Source: Nitrospirillum sp034653355 (lineage in GTDB: Bacteria > Pseudomonadota > Alphaproteobacteria > Azospirillales > Azospirillaceae). From it: a stretch of DNA of 64,000 nucleotides. Under the pieces are notes generated by a model. The model did not search any database, had not been told where the DNA came from, and saw nothing but the letters and a program-made list of their open reading frames with translations. Where the stretch lies: the NCBI RefSeq assembly GCF_034653355.1, contig NZ_JAYEER010000004.1, forward strand, positions 2,294,001 to 2,358,000, read 5' to 3'. Shown here piece after piece: positions 36,178 through 46,560 of this stretch (its first letter is position 1; each line of letters starts with the position of its first letter). The position numbers and the translations under genes are program-made.

Positions 36178-36411
36178 GTCAAAGGGGGAATATAGCCCCA
36201 AGCGGGCGATTTAGGCTTCGATCCTCTTTTCTCGAAGAGCCTACGGAAGTTCGTTGTTTTTCGGTGTTGGAATTATGTCGTTCCAACCGATAGAAGCGCA
36301 ATAAAGAAACACTTGCCGTTGCTTAATCAATTAAACTTATAATTAGCTGATCTTTTGAATTTTCCGCCCTATCCGCTTGCATTAGCGTGCTTTTTTCAGA
36401 AAAAGCGGAAG
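36178..36411. other. AT-rich intergenic region upstream of the chemoreceptor
   Basis: About 235 bp, much richer in A/T than its surroundings, especially 36230–36360. It includes an imperfect hairpin (AGGCTTCGA with TCGAAGAGCCT near 36210–36243) that could end fnr transcription, and A/T blocks that may hold the chemoreceptor promoter. No gene. Confidence 0.5.
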
Positions 36412-38469
36412 ATGGGGCCGATGACTCGATTCAGGATCCTGCACCGCGTGGTGCTGGCGTTGCTGGTGCCGTCGCTGGGCCTGCTGCTGGCCGCCGCCCT
36501 CATCCTCGCTGAAAAACAGGCGACGGTATCCCAGATGCGGACGCTGTCGCGGTTGACGCAGCTCGCCACCACGGTGGGCGACCTGGTGCATGAAATGCAG
36601 CGCGAGCGGGGGGCGTCGGCCCTGTTCCTGGGCAGCAAGGGCGTGCAGTTCCAGCGCGAGTTGCCGGAGCAGCGGACCCGCACCGACCAGCGGCGGCGGA
36701 CGCTGGAAGCGGCGCTGAAAAGCGACGTCAGCGCCTCGGCCGGCAGCGCGCTGGCCCAAATCTTGATAGACGCCACCCGGCGGCTGGCGCAACTGGACGA
36801 GATGCGGCGCAAGATCGACGGCCTGCAAATCCCGGCCGCGGAGTTCGAGCGCCTATTTCACCGCGACGATCCTGCGTCAGCTGGACGTCGATATTGAAAT
36901 TTCCAAATCGGTCACGAACCCGGACGTGGCGCGGGTGCTGTCGACCTATGTCAACTTCACCCAGGCGAAGGAGCGCGCGGGAGAGGAGCGGGCGAACGGC
37001 GCGCCGGCCTTCGCCGCCGGCAAGTTCGACATCACCCAATATCGGCGCTTCCTCGGCACGCTCGCGGAAGAGGCCACGTATTTCCGGCTGTTCACCGCCA
37101 GCGCCTCTCCCGACGACCAAGCCTTCCTGGACCGCACGGTGACCGGCGAGGCCGTCAGCGAGGTCGAGCGGATGCGCAAGGTCGCGGTGGAAACCACGCC
37201 CGGTGATGCGCTGGGCGGAATCGACGGCGCCTATTGGTTCAAAATGGCGACCGCGCGCATCGACATGATGAAGACGGTCGAGGATCACCTGTCCCACGCC
37301 TTGCTGGCACAAGGGGAGCGTGTCCGGGACGATGCCAAGGGCGTGCTATGGACGGCGCTGGCGGCCACGCTGGCGCTGTTCGGCATCACGGGCGTGCTCA
37401 GCACCGTTATCGTGCGCGACATCACCCGGCCGGTGGCCGGCATGACCCGCGCCATGACCTGCCTGGCGGGCGGCGACCAGTCCGTCGAGGTGCCCGGCGT
37501 CGGCCGCAAGGATGAGATCGGCGACATGGCGGCATCGGTCGAGGTGTTCAAGCGCCGGATGATCGAGGCGCGCGGCTCCGCGCCGAGCAGGAGTCGATGA
37601 AGCGCCGGGCCGAGGAGGAAAAGCGCGCGGTCATGGCCAAGCTGGCCGATGAGTTCGAGGCCAGCGTCAGGGGCGTCGTGGCCACCGTGTCCTCCGCCTC
37701 GGCGCAGTTGCAGTCCACCGCGCAGTCCATGTCGTCCACGGCCGCCCAGACCAGCCAGCGCTCCACCACCGTGGCGGCGGCGGCCGAGCAGGCGTCCGCC
37801 AATGTGCAGACGGTCGCGGCGGCGGCGGCCGAGCTGTCCTCTTCCATCGGGGAGATCAGCCGGCATGTGGCGGAGTCGACCCGCATCGCCAGCCAGGCGG
37901 TGACCGACACCGCCCGGACGAACACGCAGGTGCAGGCCCTGGCATCCGCCGCGCAGAAGATCGACGAGGTGGTGAAGCTGATCAACGGCATCGCCGGGCA
38001 GACCAACCTGTTGGCCCTGAACGCGACCATCGAGGCGGCACGCGCCGGCGAGGCGGGCAAGGGCTTCGCCGTCGTCGCCTCCGAGGTCAAGCTTCTCGCC
38101 ACCCAAACCGCCAAAGCGACCGAGGACATTTCGGCCCAGGTCAAGGCCATCCAGCAGGCCACCGCCGATTCGGTGCATGCCATCGACGGCATCACCGGCA
38201 CCATCACGCGGATCAACGAGATCGCGACCACGGTGGCATCGGCGGTGGAGGAACAGGGGGCCGCCACCCAGGAAATCGCCCGCAGCGTCCATCAAGCCTC
38301 CTCCGGCACGGCGGAGGTCGCAACCAACATCACCGCCGTCACGCAGGCGGCGGGGGAGACGGGGGCCGCCTCCAGCCAGGTCCTGACGGCGGCGGCGGAC
38401 CTGTCCCGGCAATCAGACGCGCTGCGCGCGCAGGTTGACGCCTTCATCTCCAGGGTGCGCGCGGCGTAA
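36412..38469 (+). pseudogene. Methyl-accepting chemotaxis protein with NIT sensor domain, two compensating frameshifts
   Basis: The gene encodes an N-terminal membrane segment (VVLALLVPSLGLLLAAALIL), a nitrate/nitrite-sensing (NIT-type) helical sensor (LVHEMQRERGASALFLGS), a second membrane segment (WTALAATLALFGITGVLSTV), HAMP (DITRPVAGMTRAM) and a signalling domain with INGIAGQTNLLALNATIEAA. The reading frame shifts near 36853 (one extra base; removing it gives ERYFTATILRQLDVD) and back near 37577 (one base missing; restoring it gives EARRLRAEQESMKRR). All parts are conserved, and only the two indels break it, so the intact protein would be about 685 residues. Error or recent inactivation cannot be told apart here. 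Confidence 0.85.
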
Positions 38470-38474
38470 AGGCA

Positions 38475-39281
38475 TTAAGCCCGGCGGGCGAACGCCGCCA
38501 CGTCGGCGTCGAAACGGCGGGCCGCCTCAAGGAACGGGGCGTGCCCGACGCCGTCGTACAGATGCACCTGCGCCTGCGGCAGGGTCTCCGCCAGCCAGTC
38601 GGCCATGGTGGGCAGGATCACCGGGTCCGCCCGGCCATGGACCACCAGGGCTGGACGGTCGAACGCCGCCAGGGCGGCGCCATCCATCTGGCGGCGCATC
38701 ATCGCCCGTCGCGCCGCCAGGGGTACCGACAGGGTATCGGCCACCGCCGCGTCCGCCTCATTCCGCTCACCAAGCGCCTCAGCCAGCGCGCGGGCACCGG
38801 CCTCTTGCGTTGCCAGGTCGTCGGAGAGGATGGGCGGAAAATGGGCCTTGGCGGCGGGCCCCAGATAAGGCGCGGCCGCCTTGCCCAAGCGCGGGCAGGC
38901 CCCGGCGAAAACCGCGCCGGCGATCCCCTCGGTCCCATACGCCGCCACATGGTCGGCCAGCACGGCACCGCCGTAGGACCAGCCCACCAGGATCACATCC
39001 TCCAAGCCCAGGGCGCGGCGCACGGCCATGACATCGCCGCCCCAGTGGGGGCCGTCGCCGTAGGCGGCCGGATCCTGCGGCCGGCCGGACCGGCCATGCC
39101 CCCGCAGGTCCAGCGCCAGGAGGCGGAACTCCGCCGCCAGGGGACCGTCGAACTGGGCGCGGAAGGCGCGATGGCTCTGGCCGAAACCATGCAGGAACAG
39201 CATGGGCCTGCCCTCGGGCACGCCGCCCTCCGCCACCGCCAGCAGGGTCCCGTCCGCCGCCGTCACCTGATGCAGGATCAT
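38475..39281 (-). CDS. Alpha/beta-fold hydrolase
   Basis: A 268-residue hydrolase. The oxyanion-hole motif is LFLHGFGQSHRAF, the nucleophile elbow VGWSYGGAVLA, the acid Asp is likely in VVHGRADPVI, and the His is in YDGVGHAPFLE, a complete Ser–Asp–His triad. LLALDLRGHGRSGRP is also typical. The ATG at 39281 is chosen over the open frame upstream because conserved sequence starts there. Substrate unknown. Confidence 0.88.
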   Translation of the reverse strand: MILHQVTAADGTLLAVAEGGVPEGRPMLFLHGFGQSHRAFRAQFDGPLAAEFRLLALDLRGHGRSGRPQDPAAYGDGPHWGGDVMAVRRALGLEDVILVGWSYGGAVLADHVAAYGTEGIAGAVFAGACPRLGKAAAPYLGPAAKAHFPPILSDDLATQEAGARALAEALGERNEADAAVADTLSVPLAARRAMMRRQMDGAALAAFDRPALVVHGRADPVILPTMADWLAETLPQAQVHLYDGVGHAPFLEAARRFDADVAAFARRA

Positions 39282-39412
39282 GGCCTTTGCCTTCCAGATC
39301 TTATGTTCCCACCCGCGATAGCGGCGTCTGGTCCCGCACGCAACCCCGCCCCGCGCATTTTTCCCGAGTTCCCCCTTTGACTCGGGGCCGATCTGCCCCA
39401 TCTATCGCCGCC

Positions 39413-40627
39413 ATGGGCGTGGAAAATCACATGAAGGAATTCGCCCCGCCGCCTCCTCGGGCGGACGGGCGGGTGAACTTGGTCGGCCTCTCGCGGGACG
39501 ATCTGGAGGCTGAGGTCGCACGGGCCGGGCTGGAGCGCTTTCGCGCGCGCCAGCTGTGGCACTGGATCTACCATCGCGGCGCCACCGATTTCGCGGTGAT
39601 GAGCACGCTGGCCAAGCCGGTGCGCGAGAAGCTGGCCGACCTTTACGTCATCGACCGGCCCACGGCCGTGAAGGACCTGAAGAGCGAGGACGGCACGCGC
39701 AAGTGGCTGGCCCGCATGCCCGACGGCCAGGAGATTGAGACCGTCCACATCCCCGAGGAAGACCGCGGCACGCTCTGCGTCTCCTCCCAGGTGGGCTGCA
39801 CCCTGACCTGCCGCTTCTGCCACACCGGCACCCAGCGCCTGGTGCGCAACCTGGACGCCGCCGAGATCGTGGGCCAGGTCATGCTGGCGCGCGACCACCT
39901 GGACGAATGGCCGGCCCCGCCCGACGGGCGCATGCTGAGCAACATCGTGATGATGGGCATGGGCGAGCCGCTGTTCAACTACGCCAACGTCGCCAAGGCG
40001 CTGAAGATCGTCATGGATGGCGAGGGCATCGCCATTTCCAAGCGGCGCATCACCCTGTCCACCTCCGGCGTCGTGCCCATGATGCGGCAGTGCGGCGATG
40101 AGCTGGGCGTGAACCTGGCCGTCAGCCTGCACGCGGTGAATGACGAGTTGCGCGACCGCATCGTACCGCTGAACCGCAAGTACCCCATCAAGGAACTGAT
40201 GCAGGCCTGCCGGGACTATCCGGGACTCAGCAACGCGCGCCGCATCACCTTCGAATACGTCATGCTGAAGGGCGTGAACGACAGCCTGGCCGACGCGCGC
40301 GAGCTGGTGCGCCTGCTGCGCGGCATTCCGGCCAAGATCAACCTGATCCCCTTCAACTATTGGCCGGGCGCGCCCTTCGAGTGCTCGACCGATGAGCAGA
40401 TCACCAAGTTCGCGGACTTCGTGAACAACGCCGGCTATGCCTCGCCCGTGCGCACCCCGCGCGGCCGCGACATTCTGGCCGCCTGCGGTCAGCTGAAGAG
40501 CGAGAGCACCAAGCCCACCGCCCAGGCCCGCATCGCGGCGCTGGAGGCGCACAAGGCCCTGCAGGCCGAGTACGCCGCCCAGGTGGCGGAAAAGGAAGCG
40601 GGTTTGGCGGCCACAGGCACGCTGTAA
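39413..40627 (+). CDS. rlmN: Dual-specificity 23S rRNA/tRNA adenine-C2 methyltransferase RlmN
   Basis: Radical-SAM enzyme that makes m2A2503 in 23S rRNA and m2A37 in some tRNAs. The 404-residue protein has the cluster motif CTLTCRFC (Cys129, 133, 136), Cys122 just before it, and the methyl-carrying Cys358 in ILAACGQL. NIVMMGMGEPLFNYANV and TLSTSGVVPMM are family signatures. An ATG at 39431 is an alternative start. Confidence 0.95.
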   Translation: MGVENHMKEFAPPPPRADGRVNLVGLSRDDLEAEVARAGLERFRARQLWHWIYHRGATDFAVMSTLAKPVREKLADLYVIDRPTAVKDLKSEDGTRKWLARMPDGQEIETVHIPEEDRGTLCVSSQVGCTLTCRFCHTGTQRLVRNLDAAEIVGQVMLARDHLDEWPAPPDGRMLSNIVMMGMGEPLFNYANVAKALKIVMDGEGIAISKRRITLSTSGVVPMMRQCGDELGVNLAVSLHAVNDELRDRIVPLNRKYPIKELMQACRDYPGLSNARRITFEYVMLKGVNDSLADARELVRLLRGIPAKINLIPFNYWPGAPFECSTDEQITKFADFVNNAGYASPVRTPRGRDILAACGQLKSESTKPTAQARIAALEAHKALQAEYAAQVAEKEAGLAATGTL

Positions 40628-40695
40628 TCCCCAGACTGTCATCCCTCCTGGGCTTTGGCTATCATCCGCCCCATCTTATGGGACGGATGATAGGG

Positions 40696-40977
40696 ATGCG
40701 CGCTTTGGATCTCGGTACCGATCTCGTCAACAGCCTGATGATCCACCTCGGCGTCACGGCCCTGCTGCTGTGGCCGGCCCATCGGCTGGTCATCCGCGCC
40801 GGCCTGCCCCGCCGCTGGCCCCTGTGGCTGGCCTTGCCGCTGCTGGGGCCCGTCGTCTTCCTGGTGCTGCTGGCCAAGACGCCCTGGCCCGTTCTGCCCG
40901 TCCGCCAACCCAAGATGCACCCGCGCGAACGCCTGAAGCGCGAGCGGGCGGCCGCCCAGGCCACCGCGTCGGAGTAA
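40696..40977 (+). CDS. Small membrane protein
   Basis: About 93 residues with two hydrophobic segments (SLMIHLGVTALLLWPAHRLV and LWLALPLLGPVVFLVLLA) and a basic C-terminal tail. An ATG at 40678 would add six residues. It is followed after six bases by another small membrane protein with a related layout, so the two probably form an operon, perhaps a heteromeric membrane complex. Family not recognised. Confidence 0.65.
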   Translation: MRALDLGTDLVNSLMIHLGVTALLLWPAHRLVIRAGLPRRWPLWLALPLLGPVVFLVLLAKTPWPVLPVRQPKMHPRERLKRERAAAQATASE

Positions 40978-40983
40978 GCGCCC

Positions 40984-41208
40984 ATGCTGCCGCTCGCCTA
41001 CGCCCCCGCCCTCGGCCTGCTGCTGCCCAACTGGGCCGCCCTGCTGATTGTCGTCATCCTGGCCACCATCGCCGTCTGTGCCGCCGGCCTGGTGCTGGCC
41101 AAGGTGGGCCGCAACCCCTATTGGGCGCTGCTGCTGTACTTCCCCGTCCTGGGCATCCCCGCCCTGTGGTACCTGGCCTATACCCACTGGCCCCGGCAGA
41201 GGGGGTGA
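40984..41208 (+). CDS. Small membrane protein
   Basis: A 74-residue protein with two membrane segments (WAALLIVVILATIAVCAAGL and YWALLLYFPVLGIPALWYLA) joined by AKVGRNP. The second hairpin echoes the P-W-L-L-P-G pattern in the preceding gene. It ends one base before the convergent hipA stop. Function unknown. Confidence 0.65.
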   Translation: MLPLAYAPALGLLLPNWAALLIVVILATIAVCAAGLVLAKVGRNPYWALLLYFPVLGIPALWYLAYTHWPRQRG

Positions 41209-41209
41209 G

Positions 41210-42547
41210 TCAGCTGGATGGCGCCCATCCACCGGCGCGTGCCAGATAGGGCGGCGCCTCGGCCGGGACGGTCCAGCCGAAGGCGCTGGCCATGCTGCGG
41301 ACCACCTCCGCCACACAGCGGCGGATGTCCTCGTAGGGCTGGATGCCCGCGAACTCCGGCCTCCGCCGCAGAGCATCCAACTTGGGCAACACGGTCTCCG
41401 CCTGGGCCTTAACCGCCGCTTCCAAGGCACTCAGGGCCCCCGGCGCGCCTGCTGGCGCCAGCATGAGCCAATCAACCCTACGGATTTCGGTTGGCCGGAT
41501 AGCACTACCGATTGCCATGGCCAAGTCCTCTGTGACCGGGAAGATTCGAGTGCACAGCACGTCATAGGCAGGAGCCAGGGAAGGCGCGCGGCCAGGCGCA
41601 TCGTAGAGCAAGCTGAAATTCTTGGCGTGAGCATCGGCGTTCGCCAACAGCACCGTGGCGATCACCCGGCGTATCAGTTCCGCCCGCACCAACAACGGTG
41701 CCGCTGTCTGCCGAGCCAAACCCAGACATTGGCTCAGCCCTGGTCCAACCTTTTGAATCTCTCCTGTCTCATCGGTGGAAAACTCATACTTTCGCTCTGG
41801 CGGATAGCCCAGCGCCTGGCAAAAATCCTCCTGGTGGATTTCATGGATGCGGCCGCCCTCGACACGCCGGTCATAGCGTTCCACCAGTAGACATTCCCGC
41901 CCGCCGAAGGAGCGAAGGGCCGCTCCGGCGACATCCACACCCAGGTTGGCCGCCAGCGCCATGGAAAACGCCTCCGCCTTCGGCACAAGGGCAAAATCTG
42001 GCCTGCCGGCCGGAGCCACCTTAACGAGGTGGGTTGATGGCGAACCGTTGAGGGGTCGATAGAAGCGCCCGCCCAGTAGGGCCACGGCGGTCTTGGGCTG
42101 GGCCCCGGCTAGGGACAGGCGGACCCGCCGGTCGCCGGCGGAATTGGGCGACGCCGGAATCTCATCGATTATGCGGGCGAGGTCCGCCTCCTCCAGCGGC
42201 TCATAATCCTGCGGAATCTCCGGCCGGCTGCCGGGCTGCAGCAGCCGCACCGCACCAGCACATTCAGCGCCGTATTCACGCAACAGGTTAAAGGTCTCAT
42301 ACGGCTGCAACCGGCGGCGTTCGGCAGCGGCGGCCAAGGCCTCCCCCTCCGGAAGCAGCCCGGCAAAAAAAGGCCGACACTCCGCGTCAGCATAAGGCTC
42401 GAGTTGAGGCCGCAGGCTGATCGATAGCCGCGACAGTGGGTCGCGATCGGCATAGGTGAAGGTCAGGCGGCCCAGGTCGTCTGCCTCCAGGACACCAACC
42501 CCGCGTTCACCCAGGAAAACCTCCAGAGCCCGCCCGTCCCCAGTCAC
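41210..42547 (-). CDS. hipA: HipA-family serine/threonine kinase toxin
   Basis: A 445-residue HipA-like kinase. It has the N-terminal HipA subdomain (LSISLRPQLEPY, FFAGLLPEG), the ATP-binding LSLAGAQPKTAVALL and STHLVKVAP, and the catalytic ANADAHAKNFSLL with metal-binding AYDVLCTRI. Characterised HipA proteins phosphorylate glutamyl-tRNA synthetase or related targets and cause persistence. Translation is coupled to hipB by an ATGA overlap. No key residue seems lost. Confidence 0.92.
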   Translation of the reverse strand: MTGDGRALEVFLGERGVGVLEADDLGRLTFTYADRDPLSRLSISLRPQLEPYADAECRPFFAGLLPEGEALAAAAERRRLQPYETFNLLREYGAECAGAVRLLQPGSRPEIPQDYEPLEEADLARIIDEIPASPNSAGDRRVRLSLAGAQPKTAVALLGGRFYRPLNGSPSTHLVKVAPAGRPDFALVPKAEAFSMALAANLGVDVAGAALRSFGGRECLLVERYDRRVEGGRIHEIHQEDFCQALGYPPERKYEFSTDETGEIQKVGPGLSQCLGLARQTAAPLLVRAELIRRVIATVLLANADAHAKNFSLLYDAPGRAPSLAPAYDVLCTRIFPVTEDLAMAIGSAIRPTEIRRVDWLMLAPAGAPGALSALEAAVKAQAETVLPKLDALRRRPEFAGIQPYEDIRRCVAEVVRSMASAFGWTVPAEAPPYLARAGGWAPSS

Positions 42548-42846
42548 CGCAATCCTCCAAACAGATCGATGCCCAGGGCCTGCATGTAGGCCATGACCTT
42601 GCCCAGTTCGGCCGTGGGCTTGCCGTTCTCTACTGCCGAGAGGAAGGACAGGCTAAAGCCAGTGCCGGCCGCGACCTCACGCAAGGTCATGCCCAAGGCC
42701 TGGCGCCGGGCACGAATCAGGGCGCCCAGACGGCCGGGGCCATCCAGCGGAACGGCATCGGTCACGTCCTGCACAATGGCGCCAAACTGGGCCAATGGCG
42801 CCCCCCGATCCCGCTTCCTGTTCGCCGTTCGACTAACGCCGGACAT
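42544..42846 (-). CDS. hipB: HipB-family antitoxin
   Basis: A 100-residue protein with an Xre helix-turn-helix (LGALIRARRQALGMTLREVA, GTGFSLSFLSAVENGKP). Antitoxin of HipA and probable repressor of the operon. The N-terminal 25 residues are an extra arm; the DNA encoding residues 4–9 also contains one of three operator-like palindromes, so the protein start and operator overlap. Confidence 0.9.
   Translation of the reverse strand: MSGVSRTANRKRDRGAPLAQFGAIVQDVTDAVPLDGPGRLGALIRARRQALGMTLREVAAGTGFSLSFLSAVENGKPTAELGKVMAYMQALGIDLFGGLR
42820..42837. promoter_or_regulatory. hipBA operator-like palindrome 1 (inside hipB)
   Basis: GTTCGCCGTTCGACTAAC, an imperfect palindrome. It matches the two sites that lie exactly 50 and 100 bp upstream of hipB's early codons. 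Confidence 0.7.
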
Positions 42847-42869
42847 GATACGATCCAGATTCCATCACC

Positions 42870-42887
42870 GTTCGTCGTACGGCTAAC
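42870..42887. promoter_or_regulatory. hipBA operator-like palindrome 2
   Basis: GTTCGTCGTACGGCTAAC, centred on GTAC. It begins 24 bp before the hipB ATG and is exactly 50 bp from each neighbour. Confidence 0.75.
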
Positions 42888-42919
42888 GTAACCCGCTGAA
42901 GCTTCCACACCAACCCTGT

Positions 42920-42937
42920 ATTCGTCGTACGCCGAAC
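42920..42937. promoter_or_regulatory. hipBA operator-like palindrome 3
   Basis: ATTCGTCGTACGCCGAAC, also centred on GTAC, 50 bp beyond palindrome 2. It lies between hipB and the divergent argG and could influence both. Confidence 0.7.
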
Positions 42938-43069
42938 ATTCCTTCACCCAAACCGACGCTGGCGAGGGCTGGGGATGCGGCGGTCACACGCGCCACAATC
43001 TTGCCAGCCGAGCGCCCGGGGGATAACGTCCGCGACGCATTCCACCCAGATCAAGCGGGCGTACCAGTC

Positions 43070-44281
<1,212 letters not shown>

Positions 44282-44305
44282 GCGGCCTTATCCGCCACTT
44301 TCAGG

Positions 44306-44340
44306 AAAGCCCCGTCCGGGAAACCGGGCGGGGCTTTTTT
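44306..44340 (+). terminator. Rho-independent terminator of argG
   Basis: AGCCCCG (44308–44314) pairs with CGGGGCT (44329–44335), the inner part CCGGG/AAACCGGG strengthens it, and a six-T run ends at 44340. Confidence 0.88.
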
Positions 44341-44408
44341 GTTGGGCGCTTTTACCACCGCGTTGGCGTATTATCGTTCCTGGTGCATACGGCACGGGTT
44401 GAACAACG

Positions 44409-44795
44409 ATGACGATGGGACAGTCCCTACCATCCGCCCCGTTCCCGGGGCCGGCGGTCAATGTCTTCGCCTATGGTTTCGCCGTTATTCCCCTGATCGC
44501 CACCGCCCTGGAGCAGGCCCTGATCCGCCATCCCGGCCCTGGACCCAAGGACGCCCTTCAGATCGCCAATTTGGCGTCGTTCTTCGTCTATCTTGTCCTG
44601 GCCGGTCTGGACCGGCGCGTCATTCGCACCGCGTTGGACAAGGCGGGCCGAAACTTCACGGCCCTGTGGGTGTTTCTCCCCCCGTCTTATCTCTGGCGGC
44701 GGGCGACCTGTCTGGGACTCCCGCACACCGCAGCCTGGCTCTGGTGCTTGAGCTTCGCCCTTTCCATTGCCCTGGGCGCCGCCCTGTACCCTTGA
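44409..44795 (+). CDS. Membrane protein of unknown function
   Basis: A 128-residue protein with three or four hydrophobic segments (VNVFAYGFAVIPLIATALEQ, LASFFVYLVLAGLDRRV, ALWVFLPPSYLWRRATCLGL, WLWCLSFALSIALGAALY). No signal for a known family. It lies alone between the argG terminator and a convergent exported-protein gene. Confidence 0.65.
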   Translation: MTMGQSLPSAPFPGPAVNVFAYGFAVIPLIATALEQALIRHPGPGPKDALQIANLASFFVYLVLAGLDRRVIRTALDKAGRNFTALWVFLPPSYLWRRATCLGLPHTAAWLWCLSFALSIALGAALYP

Positions 44796-44881
44796 CGGAC
44801 ACGCATCAGCAACGCGTCCGCCCAAGCAGCTTGTTGCGATCAGCGATGCCGGGAAGGAGCTTGGGCGGATGGCAGACTTCA

Positions 44882-46111
44882 TCAGAGAGCCGATCGGGCA
44901 CCGCGCGGGTCGTCACAGGGCTCGTCATTCGCCATGAGACGGACCCCGACGATGCGGTTGCCCGCCAGGAAAAAGCGGATCGCTGGAAGTTCATCCACCA
45001 TCAGGCACAGCGACTTTCGGCCCCGTATCGTTACGACCGTCGCCGTATCCAACATGCCGAAGCTCGCCAACGATGCTGTTTCTTTATCCGCATCCAGGAT
45101 GGCGCGCATGGACGTCACCGCCTGGGGCGCGGCGACGCTTTCGGTCGCTTGTTTCTTTGTCAGCAGATCAAGGAAGTGGTCCACCGCGTCCAGTTCGGGC
45201 ACGGCGCTGGTTTCACCTTCCTCAACAACGCCATCGGGGGTGAGGCGCAGGGTCCAGTCGACCTGCCGCCCCTCACATTGGCCACAGGCGGAAAAGGTCT
45301 TGAACTCGCCCTTCGTGCGTACGCGCAAGCGGTCACCCTTCACGCGCGTTCCCACCTTCTGGTCGACCATGCGCGCGAACAGATGCACCGCCGCCGGCTT
45401 GGCCGTTCGGCCATTCCAGTCCCAAACGCTGATCTGGGCCCCAACGGTCGCCCCCATCATTTGAGCGTGGTCAGCATCAAGGTAGAAGCGGCGGAGGCCG
45501 TCGGCACGGATCGGTAGCAGACCCACATCAGCGGGGAAAAGGGGACCGCATGCCTCTCCACCATCCGACACGGATGCCTCGCCGCACCCCGGCCCTGCGC
45601 CTGATAGGGACCAAGCGCTGAGTATCTTGAAGGCGATGACGTAGGGTTGGTCAGGTGCATCAGCAATGCTCCAGACACGCTGATACCGCCCGTCCCTGAT
45701 TCCCAAAATAAAAGCGGTGCCCACTTCGTTCTGCTGAGCCGCGACGACAACCGACTGCGTGTCCAGCCGTCGCGCCAACACATTGATGGAGGGCACGCCG
45801 AATTTGTCTGGCGGCAACAGGCCCTGCACGGCGGCGGCGACCTCCGCCTCTGTCGCATCGGGACGCGTATTCAGGCAGTCCGCCGCCGCCTGCGCATACA
45901 GATCCCACTCCTGTCGCAGCAGGTCAGGTGCGGCAGGGTCATCGTCCAGTCCGAAGCCCTGGTTGTGCGGCGCCAATCGCTTGTCGATCTCGGCAAAGGC
46001 CGCCGTCAGGGACCCCGCCATGGATTGAACCGGCGCGGCGACCGCCCCCTGCAAACAGACGCCGACCATTATTCCGGCCGCGATCAACCGGCCCCACACG
46101 AATCGCTTCAT
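44882..46111 (-). CDS. Exported protein of unknown function
   Basis: A 409-residue protein with a signal peptide (MKRFVWGRLIAAGIMVGVCL, cleavage near AVAAP). Mature part: a helical region (AGSLTAAFAEIDKRLAPHNQ), a middle with several Cys (for example SACGQCEGRQVDWTLRL), then an alpha/beta end. Base composition is less GC-rich than neighbours. The start is chosen for the signal peptide. Family not recognised; likely periplasmic. Confidence 0.75.
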   Translation of the reverse strand: MKRFVWGRLIAAGIMVGVCLQGAVAAPVQSMAGSLTAAFAEIDKRLAPHNQGFGLDDDPAAPDLLRQEWDLYAQAAADCLNTRPDATEAEVAAAVQGLLPPDKFGVPSINVLARRLDTQSVVVAAQQNEVGTAFILGIRDGRYQRVWSIADAPDQPYVIAFKILSAWSLSGAGPGCGEASVSDGGEACGPLFPADVGLLPIRADGLRRFYLDADHAQMMGATVGAQISVWDWNGRTAKPAAVHLFARMVDQKVGTRVKGDRLRVRTKGEFKTFSACGQCEGRQVDWTLRLTPDGVVEEGETSAVPELDAVDHFLDLLTKKQATESVAAPQAVTSMRAILDADKETASLASFGMLDTATVVTIRGRKSLCLMVDELPAIRFFLAGNRIVGVRLMANDEPCDDPRGARSAL

Positions 46112-46201
46112 CCTGAACCCCGGCACGCATGGACCGTGAAGATTTATCCTTATGGCCGCGATCGGCGACAACCGCCGGCAAGCGGCAAGTCACTCCGCGC
46201 G

Positions 46202-46232
46202 CCGGCTCTGTGAGCCGGGCGGGGCTTTTTTT
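46202..46232 (+). terminator. Terminator-like hairpin without an upstream gene on its strand
   Basis: CCGGCTC (46202–46208) and GAGCCGG (46212–46218) are followed by GCGGGGC and seven T. Its 3' part repeats 17 bases of the argG terminator, but no plus-strand gene lies just upstream. Confidence 0.65.
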
Positions 46233-46258
46233 GGGAAATTTCCTCGGACCGGCCGTCT

Positions 46259-46474
46259 CTATTTCTTTTTGAACGCGTCCCCGGCGAAGGGCGTCTCGCT
46301 CATCGGGGCCGCCCCGTCATCCCCGCCCTTGAGCGACGCGGCGTATTTGGCCCGCCACTCCTTGTCCGTCTGGCCAGATCGCTTACGCGCCTTGGCCTTC
46401 TTGACGCAGTCGGCGATCATCTGGTCCATGGCGCTGAGCTTGGCCTGGGGAGCCGGCTTCTTCGGGGGTGGCAT
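46259..46474 (-). CDS. Small basic hypothetical protein
   Basis: A 71-residue, Lys/Ala-rich protein starting MPPPKKPAPQAKLSAMDQMI and ending FAGDAFKKK. It is hydrophilic with one Cys (MIADCVKKAKARKRSG). No family is recognised. Its high charge and typical GC-rich codon use make it plausible as a gene. Confidence 0.6.
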   Translation of the reverse strand: MPPPKKPAPQAKLSAMDQMIADCVKKAKARKRSGQTDKEWRAKYAASLKGGDDGAAPMSETPFAGDAFKKK

Positions 46475-46560
46475 GGGGCCTCGCTGTTGGGAAGCCTGAT
46501 CCTACTCCAGCCAGGGGAGCGGCGATAGCGTGAGGGGCGCGGCCGCCAATGACGCCCCGA

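Noticed and set aside
44339..45517. Plus-strand open frame (392 codons) across the argG downstream region
   Set aside because: Overlaps a better membrane-protein frame and an exported-protein gene with a signal peptide on the other strand; no start signal.
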